Shown: positions 25,850 through 35,621 of the stretch, in pieces
How positions within the stretch are numbered: the stretch's first letter is position 1
How the letters are laid out: each line of letters starts with the position of its first letter
Assembly: GCA_009691705.1 (NCBI GenBank)
Contig: SIAR01000005.1
Location: 19,482-83,481 of the forward strand
From: Phycisphaerales bacterium
GTDB taxonomy: Bacteria; Planctomycetota; Phycisphaerae; Phycisphaerales; SM1A02
Reading direction: 5' to 3'
Length of the DNA: 64,000 nucleotides
The notes under the pieces: generated by a model
The model's input: only the letters and a program-made list of their open reading frames with translations
Database searches by the model: none
What the model was told of the DNA's origin: nothing
Program-made: the position numbers and the translations under genes

Positions 25850-27181
25850 TCACTCCATAAACAACAGCGTGACCAGCACAAAGACGGGGACGAGCACCGC
25901 GAGGGACCATCCCATGTACCCGAAGAAACTAGGCATTTTTACGCCACTTTCTTCAGCGATTGCCTTGACCATGAAGTTGGGTCCATTGCCGATATAGGTG
26001 TTGGCTCCCATGAAAACTGTCCCGAGTGAAATGGCAACGAGTAGCGGCCCGCTCACGGTGATACCACCCGTGAGCGCGACCATAGCCACCGCCGGGTCGA
26101 CTGGAAGCGCCGTCGCCGTCGTCAGAAACACGAGATAGGTCGGAGCGTTGTCGAGCAGGCTCGACAGAATGCCAGTCATCCAGAAAAACTGGGTTGGTGT
26201 GGTGATGCCGAGATCTGATCCACGGTGGGCGAGAACCGCGAGTGGCACTTGCATGGTGAGAAAGATCCCCATGAAGAGCAGGGCGACTTCGACGATCGGC
26301 GACCATGAAAACGAGTTGAGTTTGCGCAGGGCGCCACTGGTTGTCCAGAGGCTCAGCACTGCGAAAAGAATCATCGCTCCTTCGCGGGAGAACTCTGGAA
26401 TCACGAACGTTGTTCCGATGAGGGGCTGACCGGGCAGTAGCAGGATGACCGCTGCCAAGATTCCTGCCAGCCACACGAAGTTGACGCGGCCACCGATGTG
26501 CAGCGGATGACGCACGACCGATTCGAGGCGGATGACACGCGCACTCTCATGGCGCACCATCCACGTGTCGATCATGAAGTAGATCGCCAGCAACACGCCC
26601 ACCGTGAAGAGCCATGGCTGCCAGAGTTGGAGGGTCCAGAAGAATGGAATTCCCCGCAGATATCCCAGAAAGAGCGGAGGGTCGCCGATGGGCAGCAGTG
26701 TGCCGCCGATATTGGCGACGAGGAAAATGAAAAACACCACCGTGTGCGAAACGCGCGTGCGATGGCGATTTGTGTCGAGCAAGAGTCGGATGAGCAACAT
26801 GCTCGCGCCGGTCGTACCAAGCACGCTGGCCAGCAGCGCCCCAGAGGCAAGAATGATCGTGTTCGTTCGCGGCGTCGCCGCAAGATCACCTCGTAACACG
26901 ATTCCGCCAGCGACGACATAGAGCGATCCGAGCAGCACCATGAAGGGGATGTATTCACTCAACAGGGTGTGGTGAAAGAGTTGCGCGCCCTGCGTCGCCC
27001 CCTCGGTCTGCCACACAAACAGCAGTGTGAGCAACCCGCAACCACCTGCCACGAGCGCTTTGTTCGGGTTGGCGTGCCACCAATGCTTTGTCGCAGAAAA
27101 GAGCGGCAGCACCGCAATGGCGAGCAGAAGTGCGACGAATGGCAATGCGCCGAGCGGCCAGAAGGGTTGAACTTGCTCCAT
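25850..27181 (-). CDS. Sodium:proton antiporter / CitMHS-type transporter
   Basis: A 443-residue polytopic protein with about 11-12 hydrophobic segments. Diagnostic stretches are VANIGGTLLPIGDPPLFLGY, a loop typical of the ion transporter superfamily (GGxxTPxGDP-like), LLDNAPTYLVFL and FMGANTYIGNGPNFMVKAIA near the C-terminus; the last two resemble NhaD and CitMHS_2 proteins. It should exchange Na+ and H+ or transport a citrate-like anion across the inner membrane; which one cannot be decided from the sequence. The gene stands alone. Confidence 0.78.
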   Translation of the reverse strand: MEQVQPFWPLGALPFVALLLAIAVLPLFSATKHWWHANPNKALVAGGCGLLTLLFVWQTEGATQGAQLFHHTLLSEYIPFMVLLGSLYVVAGGIVLRGDLAATPRTNTIILASGALLASVLGTTGASMLLIRLLLDTNRHRTRVSHTVVFFIFLVANIGGTLLPIGDPPLFLGYLRGIPFFWTLQLWQPWLFTVGVLLAIYFMIDTWMVRHESARVIRLESVVRHPLHIGGRVNFVWLAGILAAVILLLPGQPLIGTTFVIPEFSREGAMILFAVLSLWTTSGALRKLNSFSWSPIVEVALLFMGIFLTMQVPLAVLAHRGSDLGITTPTQFFWMTGILSSLLDNAPTYLVFLTTATALPVDPAVAMVALTGGITVSGPLLVAISLGTVFMGANTYIGNGPNFMVKAIAEESGVKMPSFFGYMGWSLAVLVPVFVLVTLLFME

Positions 27182-27379
27182 TCACGGAAGGTTAGTGCAG
27201 GGTCGTGGCCGATCTAGTGTCGGCGTTCTTTGATGAAAGCAAGAAAAGACGATCATGCTCTCTTGAGTCATTCCGCCAACCACATTGTTGTGCTCACACC
27301 GCCTCAAACGAACCCCGGAGTTTTCAAGGGCGGAAGCACAAGAATCCCCTGATTCGCGCTGTCGCTGCGCGATTGTCTG

Positions 27380-29413
27380 GTGGTTAGACTCGCCTGTCTG
27401 ATGGTTGTCACCCTCCTCTGTGCGTTCGTCTCGACCGCAGTGGCACAAGTGGTGCCCGTTGCAGTTCCATCGTCGAGCGAACTTGCTGGCGCATATCTCT
27501 GGCAGTGCACCGAATTGCAAACACCTGTTGGGTGTGCGATCACCCGCGATGGCCTCGTCGCAGTCGCCGACGCCGCTGGCGAAGTGGTTGGACTGTCCGC
27601 GGTGGATGGAGCGGTTCGCTGGCGCACTTCGCGGGCTGGCGACGAAACCCTAGTGAATCCTGCAGGAATCGCGGTGCTGCCAGATGGTTCATTGCTCGTG
27701 AGCGATGCGCGTCGCGGCCGCGTCGATCAGTTTTCGCAACAAGGCAATTGGATAGCACGCTTCGCTGAGCAAGTCGCGCTCACGCGCCCGACTTCGATCG
27801 CAGTTGGCAGGCGCAGTGATGGTGCCCACTGCGTCGCAATCGTCGACGACGCATCTCACGAGATCGTGATCATCGGCCAAGATGGCATCGAACTCTGCCG
27901 CATCACGCGCCATCATCTGCAGATGAATGATGGATCTAACGCGCGGCCATCCCATGTCGCATTTGTGGCAGCGGGAGCGCTCGCTGTGAGTGCATCCGAG
28001 CAACACCAACTCTTTGTCTTGGACATCGCGAACTGCGACTCACCAACTAACGCCGCACCAGTTGTGCAATCATCGTGGGGAGGGCGCGGTCCATTTCCTG
28101 GGCTCTTCAATCAGCCGATGGGAATCGCGAGTGACGGCGCGTGGCTTTGGATCGCCGATCAGTTCAATCATCGCATTGCACGGCAGTCGCACACTCTCGC
28201 GGTGCGAGGCGAAGGCAAACTTGCCTATGGACAACACGCGGTCTTTCCGCGGGCGGGCGAGGGGGCGGTGCACTATCCGGTGGCGATCGCAGTTGGGCGC
28301 GACATCGCGCTGGGTGCGAAGCGCGGCGCACTCGCGGTCGCCTGCGAACCATTCGAGCGCCGCGTGCAAGCGTTCGTGCCCAGCGCTAGCGAGGAACCGG
28401 CTGACTTGCGGCTGATTCTTCCCAAACTCGCGGGAGTGCAAAGTCACTTTGGCGCAGCAGCAACTATTGCTGGTCAAGAGGGCAATCAGCGCTTGTTTAT
28501 GCATGACCCCGAGTCTGCGACGGTTGTCGCGTTTGATCTTTCGCGCGGGCAACCGATTCATGTCTCGACAATTTCTGGCGCGGGCACCAAACCGCACGAA
28601 TCGGGACGCATCGACGCACTCGTCGCGCTGAGCGGCGCGCAGGATGGACCCCAGCGTCTGCTCGTCGCCGATGGTGCAAATCGCCGGCTTGCGCTTTGGG
28701 AACTCACCGATCCTCCAGCGGAAGTCATCTTCGAACCATTCATGGCAAAGCTCGTCAAGACGCGCTCGTACGCGCGACTCGATCTTCCCGCTGACGCAAT
28801 CATTGTCTCGCTTGCGCTCAGCGGCGACAACATGGTTCTCGCGCTGTGCGCCGATGGCCCGCACATCGTGACACTTGATCCCTCCCTGCGCACCGCAACG
28901 CTGCTGCCCATCACCGCTCCAGACACGACCGCCCGTGCCGTCGCAATCGCGTGCGCCAGCGATGGAACCATCGGCGTTCTCTTCGACACCCCAGCGATGA
29001 TCTGTCAGTATCGATTCGAGAGCGACCGCTGGAAACCCGTAGGAACTGTGCCACTTGCTGCGGTCGCTCATGCGCGCAACCTCTGCGCGGGAGTGGCGGG
29101 AGAATGGTGGGTGGACGACGACGCCAACGATTGCATTGTCGTTGTGCGGGCCGATGGTTCGACTGCCACAATTGGATCGCGCGGCGTCGCCGATGGCGCA
29201 TTCTGGTTGCCAACCGCGTGCGCGCGAGATGCGCGTGGGGCGATGTACGTTGTCGATAGCGGCAATCATCGCGGTCAACGGTTCAGTTCGACGGGCGAGT
29301 GGCAACTGACCTTCAGCCTCGGTCGCACATACACGCGGGCGCGAGGCGCCAATGAAGTGATGGGAGTACGCAAGGCGCCCAGCGCTCTACCAACGCAGGG
29401 CACCAAACAATGA
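27380..29413 (+). CDS. Secreted NHL-type beta-propeller protein
   Basis: A 677-residue protein with a signal peptide (LACLMVVTLLCAFVSTAVAQ). The body has repeated NHL/SMP-30-like blades: GVGLSAVDG-type strands, NPAGIAVLPDGSLLVSDARRG, FNQPMGIASDGAWLWIADQFNH and, near the end, MYVVDSGNHRGQRFS. Such propellers bind ligands or protein partners outside the cytoplasm. GTG at 27380 and ATG at 27401 are both usable starts. It is the first gene of a four-gene secreted cluster, overlapping the next gene by 4 nt. Confidence 0.75.
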   Translation: MVRLACLMVVTLLCAFVSTAVAQVVPVAVPSSSELAGAYLWQCTELQTPVGCAITRDGLVAVADAAGEVVGLSAVDGAVRWRTSRAGDETLVNPAGIAVLPDGSLLVSDARRGRVDQFSQQGNWIARFAEQVALTRPTSIAVGRRSDGAHCVAIVDDASHEIVIIGQDGIELCRITRHHLQMNDGSNARPSHVAFVAAGALAVSASEQHQLFVLDIANCDSPTNAAPVVQSSWGGRGPFPGLFNQPMGIASDGAWLWIADQFNHRIARQSHTLAVRGEGKLAYGQHAVFPRAGEGAVHYPVAIAVGRDIALGAKRGALAVACEPFERRVQAFVPSASEEPADLRLILPKLAGVQSHFGAAATIAGQEGNQRLFMHDPESATVVAFDLSRGQPIHVSTISGAGTKPHESGRIDALVALSGAQDGPQRLLVADGANRRLALWELTDPPAEVIFEPFMAKLVKTRSYARLDLPADAIIVSLALSGDNMVLALCADGPHIVTLDPSLRTATLLPITAPDTTARAVAIACASDGTIGVLFDTPAMICQYRFESDRWKPVGTVPLAAVAHARNLCAGVAGEWWVDDDANDCIVVVRADGSTATIGSRGVADGAFWLPTACARDARGAMYVVDSGNHRGQRFSSTGEWQLTFSLGRTYTRARGANEVMGVRKAPSALPTQGTKQ

Positions 29414-29847
29414 AGATATTTCTGGCGACCATCGCACTGCTCCTCGCCCAGGGGTCGCAGCCGAGCGCTCCTGCGCCCGCGGCTGCCTGGCGTGCGGTGA
29501 CCAGCAACGATGGGTCGTGGATCGTGCGTTGGCGGCTGATTGTCGAAGGAAAGCCAGCAGAAGTTCCACTTGTACGCAAGCGATTCACAATCGAGTTGCA
29601 GGTCGAGTCGAAGCTCGATCCCACGATGAGAGCGCGGGCGCTGACGGTCGATGCACAAATGCCAGAACACTTGCACGGGATGAATGTCGCGCCGACGGTC
29701 GCGCTCGATGATGGTGGGCAAGGTGGCGCTGCGCTGGGCACCGCCCAGGGGATGCTCTTCCATATGTCTGGTCGTTGGGAGGTCGATATCGACATCGACG
29801 ATGGAACTACCGTGGAGCGCGCGCAGTGGAACATCGCACTTCCATAA
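29410..29847 (+). CDS. YtkA-like secreted protein
   Basis: A 145-residue protein with a signal peptide (MKIFLATIALLLAQG). MPEHLHGMNVAPTV and MLFHMSGRWEVDIDID match the YtkA-like domain, an immunoglobulin-like fold with His and Met residues (MPxHxHGM) that resemble copper-binding sites. In relatives the domain appears beside cytochrome and copper-handling genes; metal binding is inferred. It starts at ATG overlapping the NHL gene stop, and the next gene begins inside its 3' end. Confidence 0.78.
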   Translation: MKIFLATIALLLAQGSQPSAPAPAAAWRAVTSNDGSWIVRWRLIVEGKPAEVPLVRKRFTIELQVESKLDPTMRARALTVDAQMPEHLHGMNVAPTVALDDGGQGGAALGTAQGMLFHMSGRWEVDIDIDDGTTVERAQWNIALP

Positions 29848-31019
29848 TCGTCACGCTCGCATTTCTGTGCGCGTGTGAGCCGTCCGTGCAGTTGACGAAT
29901 TCGCAGGTCAACCTCATCAAAGAGATGGGATTCCCTGGCGCACCGCCGCTCGATCCAACGAATCGCTACGCAGACGATGCCGGGGCGGCCGGGCTGGGAC
30001 ATGCTCTGTTTTTCGATCCAAACCTCTCGAGGAATGGGGAGATTTCATGTGCGACATGCCACCTACCAGAGCGCGGTTTTACCGATGGGCTCGCGCTCAA
30101 TCTCGGGCTCTCGCAGGGTGTGCGCAATACGCTTTCGCTCTTGGACTGCGCGCATCAGCAGTGGTTCAACTGGGATGGTCAATTCGATTCGCTCTGGAGT
30201 CAAGCGCACGGTCCTATGTTGCATCCTCGCGAGATGGGAAGTTCGTATGAGCACATCATCGATCGCGTGCGAGGCGAACCGATCCTCTGCAATCAGTACG
30301 AAAAAGTCTTTGGACTGCTGCCTCAACCGCCACTCACAGAAAGTCAGAGCGAAACAATTGTCGCGAATCTCGGCAAGGCGATAGCGGCGTACGAGCGAAA
30401 ACTTGTCACAGGACGGAGCCCTTTCGATCGGTGGGTCGAGCGATGGAAGCAGGTGGGGGCACCAAGCGATCTCGCGGGGGTGACTCTTGGCGGGTTTTCA
30501 GCCGCGGCGCAACAGGGACTCGCAACATTCACAAGCCGCGGCGAGTGTTGGAAATGTCATGTTGGACCGCTGCTCAGCGACGGTGAGTTTCACGCGCTCG
30601 GCGCCGCTCCGCGCAACGATCTCATCGCAGATTCAGCGCGATTTGGCGCGATCGCAAAACTGCAGTCGAACCGCTATCGCTCAAGCGGTGCGCACTCGGA
30701 TGCCGCCCAAGGCGAGCAGGCCAAAATCGTCGAAGCCCTCGTCGCGCGGTCCGATCAGTGGGGGGCATTTCGCACGCCAACCCTTCGAAATATCGGCAAA
30801 ACAAGCCCGTATTTTCACCAAGGGCAATTTGCAACACTGCCAGAGGTCTTGCACTTTTATAGCACGCTTGAGGGGGCGGTCACGATGGATCACCACCGCG
30901 AATCAGTGCTGCGAAAGACCGATCTCTCGCCGGACGAAATCGCAGGCTTGCTCGCCTTCCTCAAGACCCTCGATGGGGACGATCCGCCGATTCAGTGGAC
31001 GATCAATCCCTGGAATTGA
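29826..31019 (+). CDS. MauG/CcpA-type diheme cytochrome c peroxidase
   Basis: A 397-residue protein from GTG, 22 bases inside the preceding gene. Its signal ends in FLCAC, so it may be lipid-anchored. Two haem c motifs are present, CATCH near residue 75 and CWKCH near residue 240, as in bacterial diheme peroxidases and MauG. LGHALFFDPNLSRNGEISCATCH, in parts, and WDGQFDSLWSQAHGPM with HPREMG are standard for the family, and the C-terminal half has FRTPTLRNIGKTSPYFHQG. It reduces peroxide or carries out long-range oxidation of a protein partner in the periplasm. Confidence 0.88.
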   Translation: MEHRTSIIVTLAFLCACEPSVQLTNSQVNLIKEMGFPGAPPLDPTNRYADDAGAAGLGHALFFDPNLSRNGEISCATCHLPERGFTDGLALNLGLSQGVRNTLSLLDCAHQQWFNWDGQFDSLWSQAHGPMLHPREMGSSYEHIIDRVRGEPILCNQYEKVFGLLPQPPLTESQSETIVANLGKAIAAYERKLVTGRSPFDRWVERWKQVGAPSDLAGVTLGGFSAAAQQGLATFTSRGECWKCHVGPLLSDGEFHALGAAPRNDLIADSARFGAIAKLQSNRYRSSGAHSDAAQGEQAKIVEALVARSDQWGAFRTPTLRNIGKTSPYFHQGQFATLPEVLHFYSTLEGAVTMDHHRESVLRKTDLSPDEIAGLLAFLKTLDGDDPPIQWTINPWN

Positions 31020-31088
31020 CGCGAGGAAATCGCCAGATCTCGCCCGACTGCGAGTGGAATTGGCTCGCGACCGTTGTAGAGTGAAAGG

Positions 31089-33338
31089 GTGAAGATATTC
31101 TCCTTTATTGGCGCGCTCGTTCTGACCTGTTCATTCACCGGCCTCGTCATCGCCCACGAGGATGATCCCAAAGAGCAGAATCAAGAGCCACCATTCTTCG
31201 GTCCGATTTGGAGGGCAAGCGATGGCGGAGTCGCTGGAGGAACATTTCAGTATTCGGGGGTGAACCTGCAGGCGTGGCTTCCATTCACCGCCATCAGTGC
31301 GGCAGCCACCAGCGCGAGTGATGCGTGGGGATATGTCAGTGCAAGCGGTCGCGAGTATGCGATTCTTGGCATGAGCAACGGAACTGCATTCGTTGAGATC
31401 ACAGTTCCCTCGGCATCGGTGCTGACAAAGTTCATGCCTCGACCAGCGAGCGCGAGCGACAGTCTCTGGCGCAACATGAAGACCTACCAGAACTACTGCT
31501 ATGCGGTGAGCGAAGGCGGCGGCGGCATCCAGGTGTTTGACCTTGCGCAGATTGACAGCGGCATGATCACCGATTTGGGAACAGTCACAACGGGTGGTGT
31601 CGCGTCATCGCACACAATGATCATCAACGAAGCGACGGGCTTTCTCTACCGAATGGGTGGAGGATCCAGTGGCGTGCGTTGCTACAGCCTGGCCAATCCC
31701 GCAGTTCCGACCTACGTTGGCGCGTGGAGTGCGAAGTACACGCACGATGGTGCCGTCTTCACCTGGCCGACCGGTCCATACGCGGGGCGCGAAATCTTAC
31801 TGGCGTGCGGCGGACTCAATGGCGGGCAGACTGAAACGGGTCTTGACATTCTCGACATCACCGACAAAGCAAACATCGTCGTCATTGGTCGCGCGACCTA
31901 TCCCAACGCTGCATATTGCCATCAGGGATGGATTTCACCTGACTACAAATATTTTTACATCAACGACGAGATTGACGAGGCAAACTTCGGCGTGCTCTGC
32001 CAGACCAAAATCATCGACATTCAGAATCTCGCCGCGCCGTTTCTTGCCGGCACTTATTCGAATGGGCAAGTCTCAGTCGATCACAATCTCTACATCAAGG
32101 GCAACGACCTCTTCGCGAGCAATTACAAGAGTGGCTTGCGCATCTACGACATCACTAATCGCACGTCGCCATCTGAGCGGGCGTGGTTCGACACCTACCC
32201 AACTGAAAACGCAACGGGATACGCGGGATTGTGGAGCAACTATCCATACTTTCCAAGTGGCACGGTCATTGGCAGCGACATCCAGCGCGGGCTCTTTGTT
32301 TGGACTGTTGGCGCAGCGCCATTGACCATTGCATATCCGCAGGGGATTCCCACAACGGTCACTCCTTCCGGCGGATCGTTCAACGTCACAACAACGCTCG
32401 GAGCGGGTCAGACGATCGCGGCTGGCGGTGCAAAGTTGGTTTTCAACACTGGTGGTGCAACGAATCAGACGGTGCCATTGCAAGTCACAGGCGCGGGAGC
32501 GTGGAAGGCAGCCTTCCCGGCGCTCGCGTGTCCATCGACGGTGGGATTTGCTGTTGAGTTCACGCTGACTGGTGGAACGATCGTGCGCGATCCGGTGAGT
32601 GGACTTCGAACGGCATCGGTGAACTATGGTGAGATTGTCGACTACACCGATTCAATGGAAGTTGGAACGGCGGGATGGACCGTCGGAACGACCGGCGACA
32701 ACGCCACGAGTGGAATCTGGGAGAGAGGCGATCCAGTTGGAACAACCGCACAGCCCGAATCTGACAACACGGTCGCGGGTGTCGCGGCATGGATCACCGG
32801 CTTGGGTGTGGTCGGTGGCTCAGCGGGGGCGGCCGATGTCGATGGTGGAACAACGACGCTCACCTCTCCAACAATCAATGCAACTGTGATTGCCGATCCA
32901 GTTTTCTCTTGTTACGTCTGGTATTCGAACAACCTCGGCGGAGCGCCAGGTCTAGATTCGATGCCAATCTTGCTCTCGAACAACGGGGGAACTTCCTGGA
33001 CACAGGTCGATCTCGTGACGGCGAGTCCGGCTGTGTGGACTGAGAAACGTGTTCGCATCGCAGACTTCATGACGCCAACCACGTCGATGAAGTTGCGATT
33101 TCAAGCGCGCGATCTCGATTCGGGCAGCCTGGTCGAAGCGGGCGTTGATGACGTGCGCCTCATCGGATTCAATTGCACTGTGAGCCGTCCCGCCGATCTC
33201 AATGGCGACGGCATCGTCAACGGATCAGACCTCGCAGTGATGCTCTCACAGTGGGGCAGTGCAGGCTCTGCAGATATCACTGGAGATGGCACGGTCGGCG
33301 GCGCTGATCTTGCGGCGCTGCTCTCTGACTGGGGTTGA
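31089..33338 (+). CDS. Choice-of-anchor B (LVIVD-repeat) protein with dockerin-like C-terminus
   Basis: A 749-residue secreted protein with signal peptide (ALVLTCSFTGLVIA). Residues ~40-410 are LVIVD-type propeller repeats, e.g. AILGMSNGTAFVEIT, IQVFDLAQID, LDILDITDKANIVVIG and GLRIYDITNRTSPSE, the pattern of the choice-of-anchor B family. A beta-sandwich-like region (~520-690) follows. The last ~50 residues hold two EF-hand-like dockerin repeats (DLNGDGIVNGSDLAVMLSQWG-like, then DITGDGTVGGADLAALL), ending in DWG. This tail is widespread in Phycisphaerae and probably has a role at the cell surface. It lies 69 bases after the MauG-type gene, on the same strand. Confidence 0.85.
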   Translation: MKIFSFIGALVLTCSFTGLVIAHEDDPKEQNQEPPFFGPIWRASDGGVAGGTFQYSGVNLQAWLPFTAISAAATSASDAWGYVSASGREYAILGMSNGTAFVEITVPSASVLTKFMPRPASASDSLWRNMKTYQNYCYAVSEGGGGIQVFDLAQIDSGMITDLGTVTTGGVASSHTMIINEATGFLYRMGGGSSGVRCYSLANPAVPTYVGAWSAKYTHDGAVFTWPTGPYAGREILLACGGLNGGQTETGLDILDITDKANIVVIGRATYPNAAYCHQGWISPDYKYFYINDEIDEANFGVLCQTKIIDIQNLAAPFLAGTYSNGQVSVDHNLYIKGNDLFASNYKSGLRIYDITNRTSPSERAWFDTYPTENATGYAGLWSNYPYFPSGTVIGSDIQRGLFVWTVGAAPLTIAYPQGIPTTVTPSGGSFNVTTTLGAGQTIAAGGAKLVFNTGGATNQTVPLQVTGAGAWKAAFPALACPSTVGFAVEFTLTGGTIVRDPVSGLRTASVNYGEIVDYTDSMEVGTAGWTVGTTGDNATSGIWERGDPVGTTAQPESDNTVAGVAAWITGLGVVGGSAGAADVDGGTTTLTSPTINATVIADPVFSCYVWYSNNLGGAPGLDSMPILLSNNGGTSWTQVDLVTASPAVWTEKRVRIADFMTPTTSMKLRFQARDLDSGSLVEAGVDDVRLIGFNCTVSRPADLNGDGIVNGSDLAVMLSQWGSAGSADITGDGTVGGADLAALLSDWG

Positions 33339-33462
33339 GATCGACGCGACACGAAACCCCTTACCGCGGTGAGATTGTGCCGTTCAACCGTCGATTTTCA
33401 CCGCAGTGGGGCAGTGCTAGTTCACTTCGTGACGGGCGCGGTGGCTAGACTCGCCAACTGAA

Positions 33463-34350
33463 ATGGCGCGTAACCGCGAGAACAAGATGTTAATTTCGAC
33501 CCTTCTCCTAGTCGCCATTGCTTCGGGTGCCGCCGAGAGAAACCCTAAGTCCGCGGTGGATTCGTTTGGCGAGTCCATCAAGGGCACTGCACTCTCGATC
33601 GACATGCGTCGCATCGCCTCGGCGAAAGACGCTCCAGCAATCTGGATGAGTCGCACCGAGATTCCATGGGAAGTGCTCGATGTCTGCATTTACGGCTTCG
33701 ACACAAAGGATGGCAAGAGTGATCCGGCGAGTGCAGATGCGGTGACGCGTCCGACGAAACCATACATCGCGATCGATCGCGGCTTTGGGCACGCGGGGTG
33801 GCCGGCAAACTCAGTGAGTTTTCACAACGCAAAGGCGTTCTGTCTCTGGCTCTCAGCGAAGACAGGCAAGACTTATCGCCTACCGACCAATGCTGAGTGG
33901 ACGCTCGCGTGTGAGAATTCGAAAGTCGATGCGGCTTCGCTCGAGAACCATGCGTGGTTCAACGAGAACAGCGCTGGAGCAACGCACAAAGTCGGATCGA
34001 AGAAACCTGACGCGCAGGGACTCCACGACCTCTACGGAAATCTTGCCGAGTGGTGCGTTATGCCAGATGGAACTGGCGCGGTTGTCGGAGGTTCGTACCG
34101 CGAGGAGCGTGCGGAGCTCTCCTGCACTGCGCTCGAACACGACACCACCAACTGGAATCTGACTGATCCACAACTTCCGCGCAGCATCTGGTGGCTTGCA
34201 GACGCGGGATGGATCGGCTTTCGAGTCGTCTGCGAAGAAGCCCCGCCACCACCACCAGCCCCGCCACCACCACCAGCCCCGCCACCGCCACAGCCACCAA
34301 TAGGAGTAACACAGTGGACAACGCCCATTCCTCTCGCCGAACATTCGTAA
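33463..34350 (+). CDS. SUMF1/formylglycine-generating-fold protein with poly-Pro tail
   Basis: A 295-residue protein with a short signal (MLISTLLLVAIASGAA after a basic start). SUMF1-fold landmarks are VSFHNAKAFCLWLSAKTGKTYRLPTNAEW (read in two parts), GLHDLYGNLAEWC, VVGGSYREE and GWIGFRVVCEE. In true formylglycine-generating enzymes a Cys follows GGSY; here the positions read GGSYREERAELSC, so the first catalytic Cys is missing and enzyme activity is doubtful. The chain ends in a Pro/Ala tract, inside which the ribosome binding site and start of the next gene are embedded. The ATG at 33487 is an alternative start. Confidence 0.78.
   Translation: MARNRENKMLISTLLLVAIASGAAERNPKSAVDSFGESIKGTALSIDMRRIASAKDAPAIWMSRTEIPWEVLDVCIYGFDTKDGKSDPASADAVTRPTKPYIAIDRGFGHAGWPANSVSFHNAKAFCLWLSAKTGKTYRLPTNAEWTLACENSKVDAASLENHAWFNENSAGATHKVGSKKPDAQGLHDLYGNLAEWCVMPDGTGAVVGGSYREERAELSCTALEHDTTNWNLTDPQLPRSIWWLADAGWIGFRVVCEEAPPPPPAPPPPPAPPPPQPPIGVTQWTTPIPLAEHS
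34239..34290 (+). repeat. 18-bp tandem repeat coding Pro-rich tail
   Basis: The unit AGCCCCGCCACCACCACC occurs twice perfectly (34239-34256, 34257-34274) and a third time with changes. It encodes APPPPP-like residues at the C-terminus of the SUMF1-fold protein. Confidence 0.7.
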
Positions 34351-35621
34351 AATCTGCGGCAATTGCGGGGGGAGCCGCACTTCTTAATCCCACGCTCGGC
34401 GGCGCGCCCGCTCGGCACGATGACCGCATCAGAGTGGGACTCATCGGCTGCGGAGGTCGCGGAACAGGTGCCGCGGCGCAGGCGCTTGCTGCCGATAAGG
34501 GTGTCGTGATCTGGGCGATGGCCGATGCTTTTCGAGACCGACTCGACAGCAGTCTTGCGAGCCTCGGCAAGAGCGAGAGCAGCGACCGCGTGCAAGTCGC
34601 AGCAGAGCGGCAGTTCATCGGAGTCGACGCGATAGACCAAGTGTTGCCTCTTGTCGATGTCGTGTTGCTCTGTTCGACCCCCTCGTTTCGTCCTGCCCAG
34701 TTGGCAAAGGCCGTCGCTGCTGGCAAGAACATTTTCTGTGAGAAGCCCGTCTGCGTCGATTCGGTTGGATACCAATCGGTGCGTGAGAGCGTCAGGATGG
34801 CGCGCGAGAAAAACCTCTCGCTCGTGAGCGGTTTCTGCTGGCGAAGTTCGAGCCCCGAGCGCGCGATGGTTGGTGAGATTCACGGAGGGCGACTTGGTGA
34901 AGTTGTCGGCATCACCGCGACCTATCTCACATCACCTTTAGGAACGCGCCCCCGTCAACCGGGATGGAGTGACTTCGATTTTCAACTGCGAAACTGGCAA
35001 CACTTCAACTGGCTCTCTGGTGATCATCTTGTCGAACAAGCGGTGCACTCGATCGACAAGATCAACTGGGTGATGGGGGGGCGCCATCCTGTGAAATGCA
35101 CAGCGCTGGGAAGCCGTTTCTGTCGCGAAGACAAGCCGGAATTCGGCGATATTTACGACAATTTCACCGTGGTATATGAATACGAGCATGGACCGCGCGC
35201 GACGATGATCGCGCGGCAACAACCCAACTGTTACAACGACAACACCGACTGGATCACTGGCACGAAGGGTTATGGATGGATCAACGGGTGGGCTCCAACA
35301 CACTGGATCAAGGATTATTCAGGCCAGACGCTCTGGGCGTATCCCAAAGATGGACCGACGCCAAACATGTATCAGGTTGAACATGACACGCTCTTCAAAT
35401 CGATTCGTGATGGACGGTCGATCAACGAGGGAGAGTTCATGGCCGACTCATGCTTGATGGCGATCATGGGACGGATGTCTGCATACACCGGTCGCCAAGT
35501 GACGTGGGAGGAAGCCGCGACTGGCAGCGAGAGTCTCACGCCGGCATCGCTGGCAGATCCGCTGCCCGTTGGAAAAGTTCCACATCCAGGCAGCGCACCG
35601 ACTGGATCTGCGGCATCATGA
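34314..35621 (+). CDS. Gfo/Idh/MocA-family oxidoreductase with Tat signal (copy 1)
   Basis: The chosen start is the GTG at 34314, which has GGAG seven bases upstream; it lies 37 bases inside the preceding gene. The 435-residue product begins with a twin-arginine signal (SSRRTFVKSAAIAGGAAL), so it is exported folded. IRVGLIGCGGRGTGA is the Rossmann NAD(P)-binding loop and IFCEKPVCVD is the EKP motif of the family; WLSGDHLVEQAVHSIDKINW carries the catalytic-helix His. It probably acts on a sugar or polyol derivative in the periplasm, with bound cofactor. The stop overlaps the next, similar gene. Confidence 0.88.
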   Translation: MDNAHSSRRTFVKSAAIAGGAALLNPTLGGAPARHDDRIRVGLIGCGGRGTGAAAQALAADKGVVIWAMADAFRDRLDSSLASLGKSESSDRVQVAAERQFIGVDAIDQVLPLVDVVLLCSTPSFRPAQLAKAVAAGKNIFCEKPVCVDSVGYQSVRESVRMAREKNLSLVSGFCWRSSSPERAMVGEIHGGRLGEVVGITATYLTSPLGTRPRQPGWSDFDFQLRNWQHFNWLSGDHLVEQAVHSIDKINWVMGGRHPVKCTALGSRFCREDKPEFGDIYDNFTVVYEYEHGPRATMIARQQPNCYNDNTDWITGTKGYGWINGWAPTHWIKDYSGQTLWAYPKDGPTPNMYQVEHDTLFKSIRDGRSINEGEFMADSCLMAIMGRMSAYTGRQVTWEEAATGSESLTPASLADPLPVGKVPHPGSAPTGSAAS

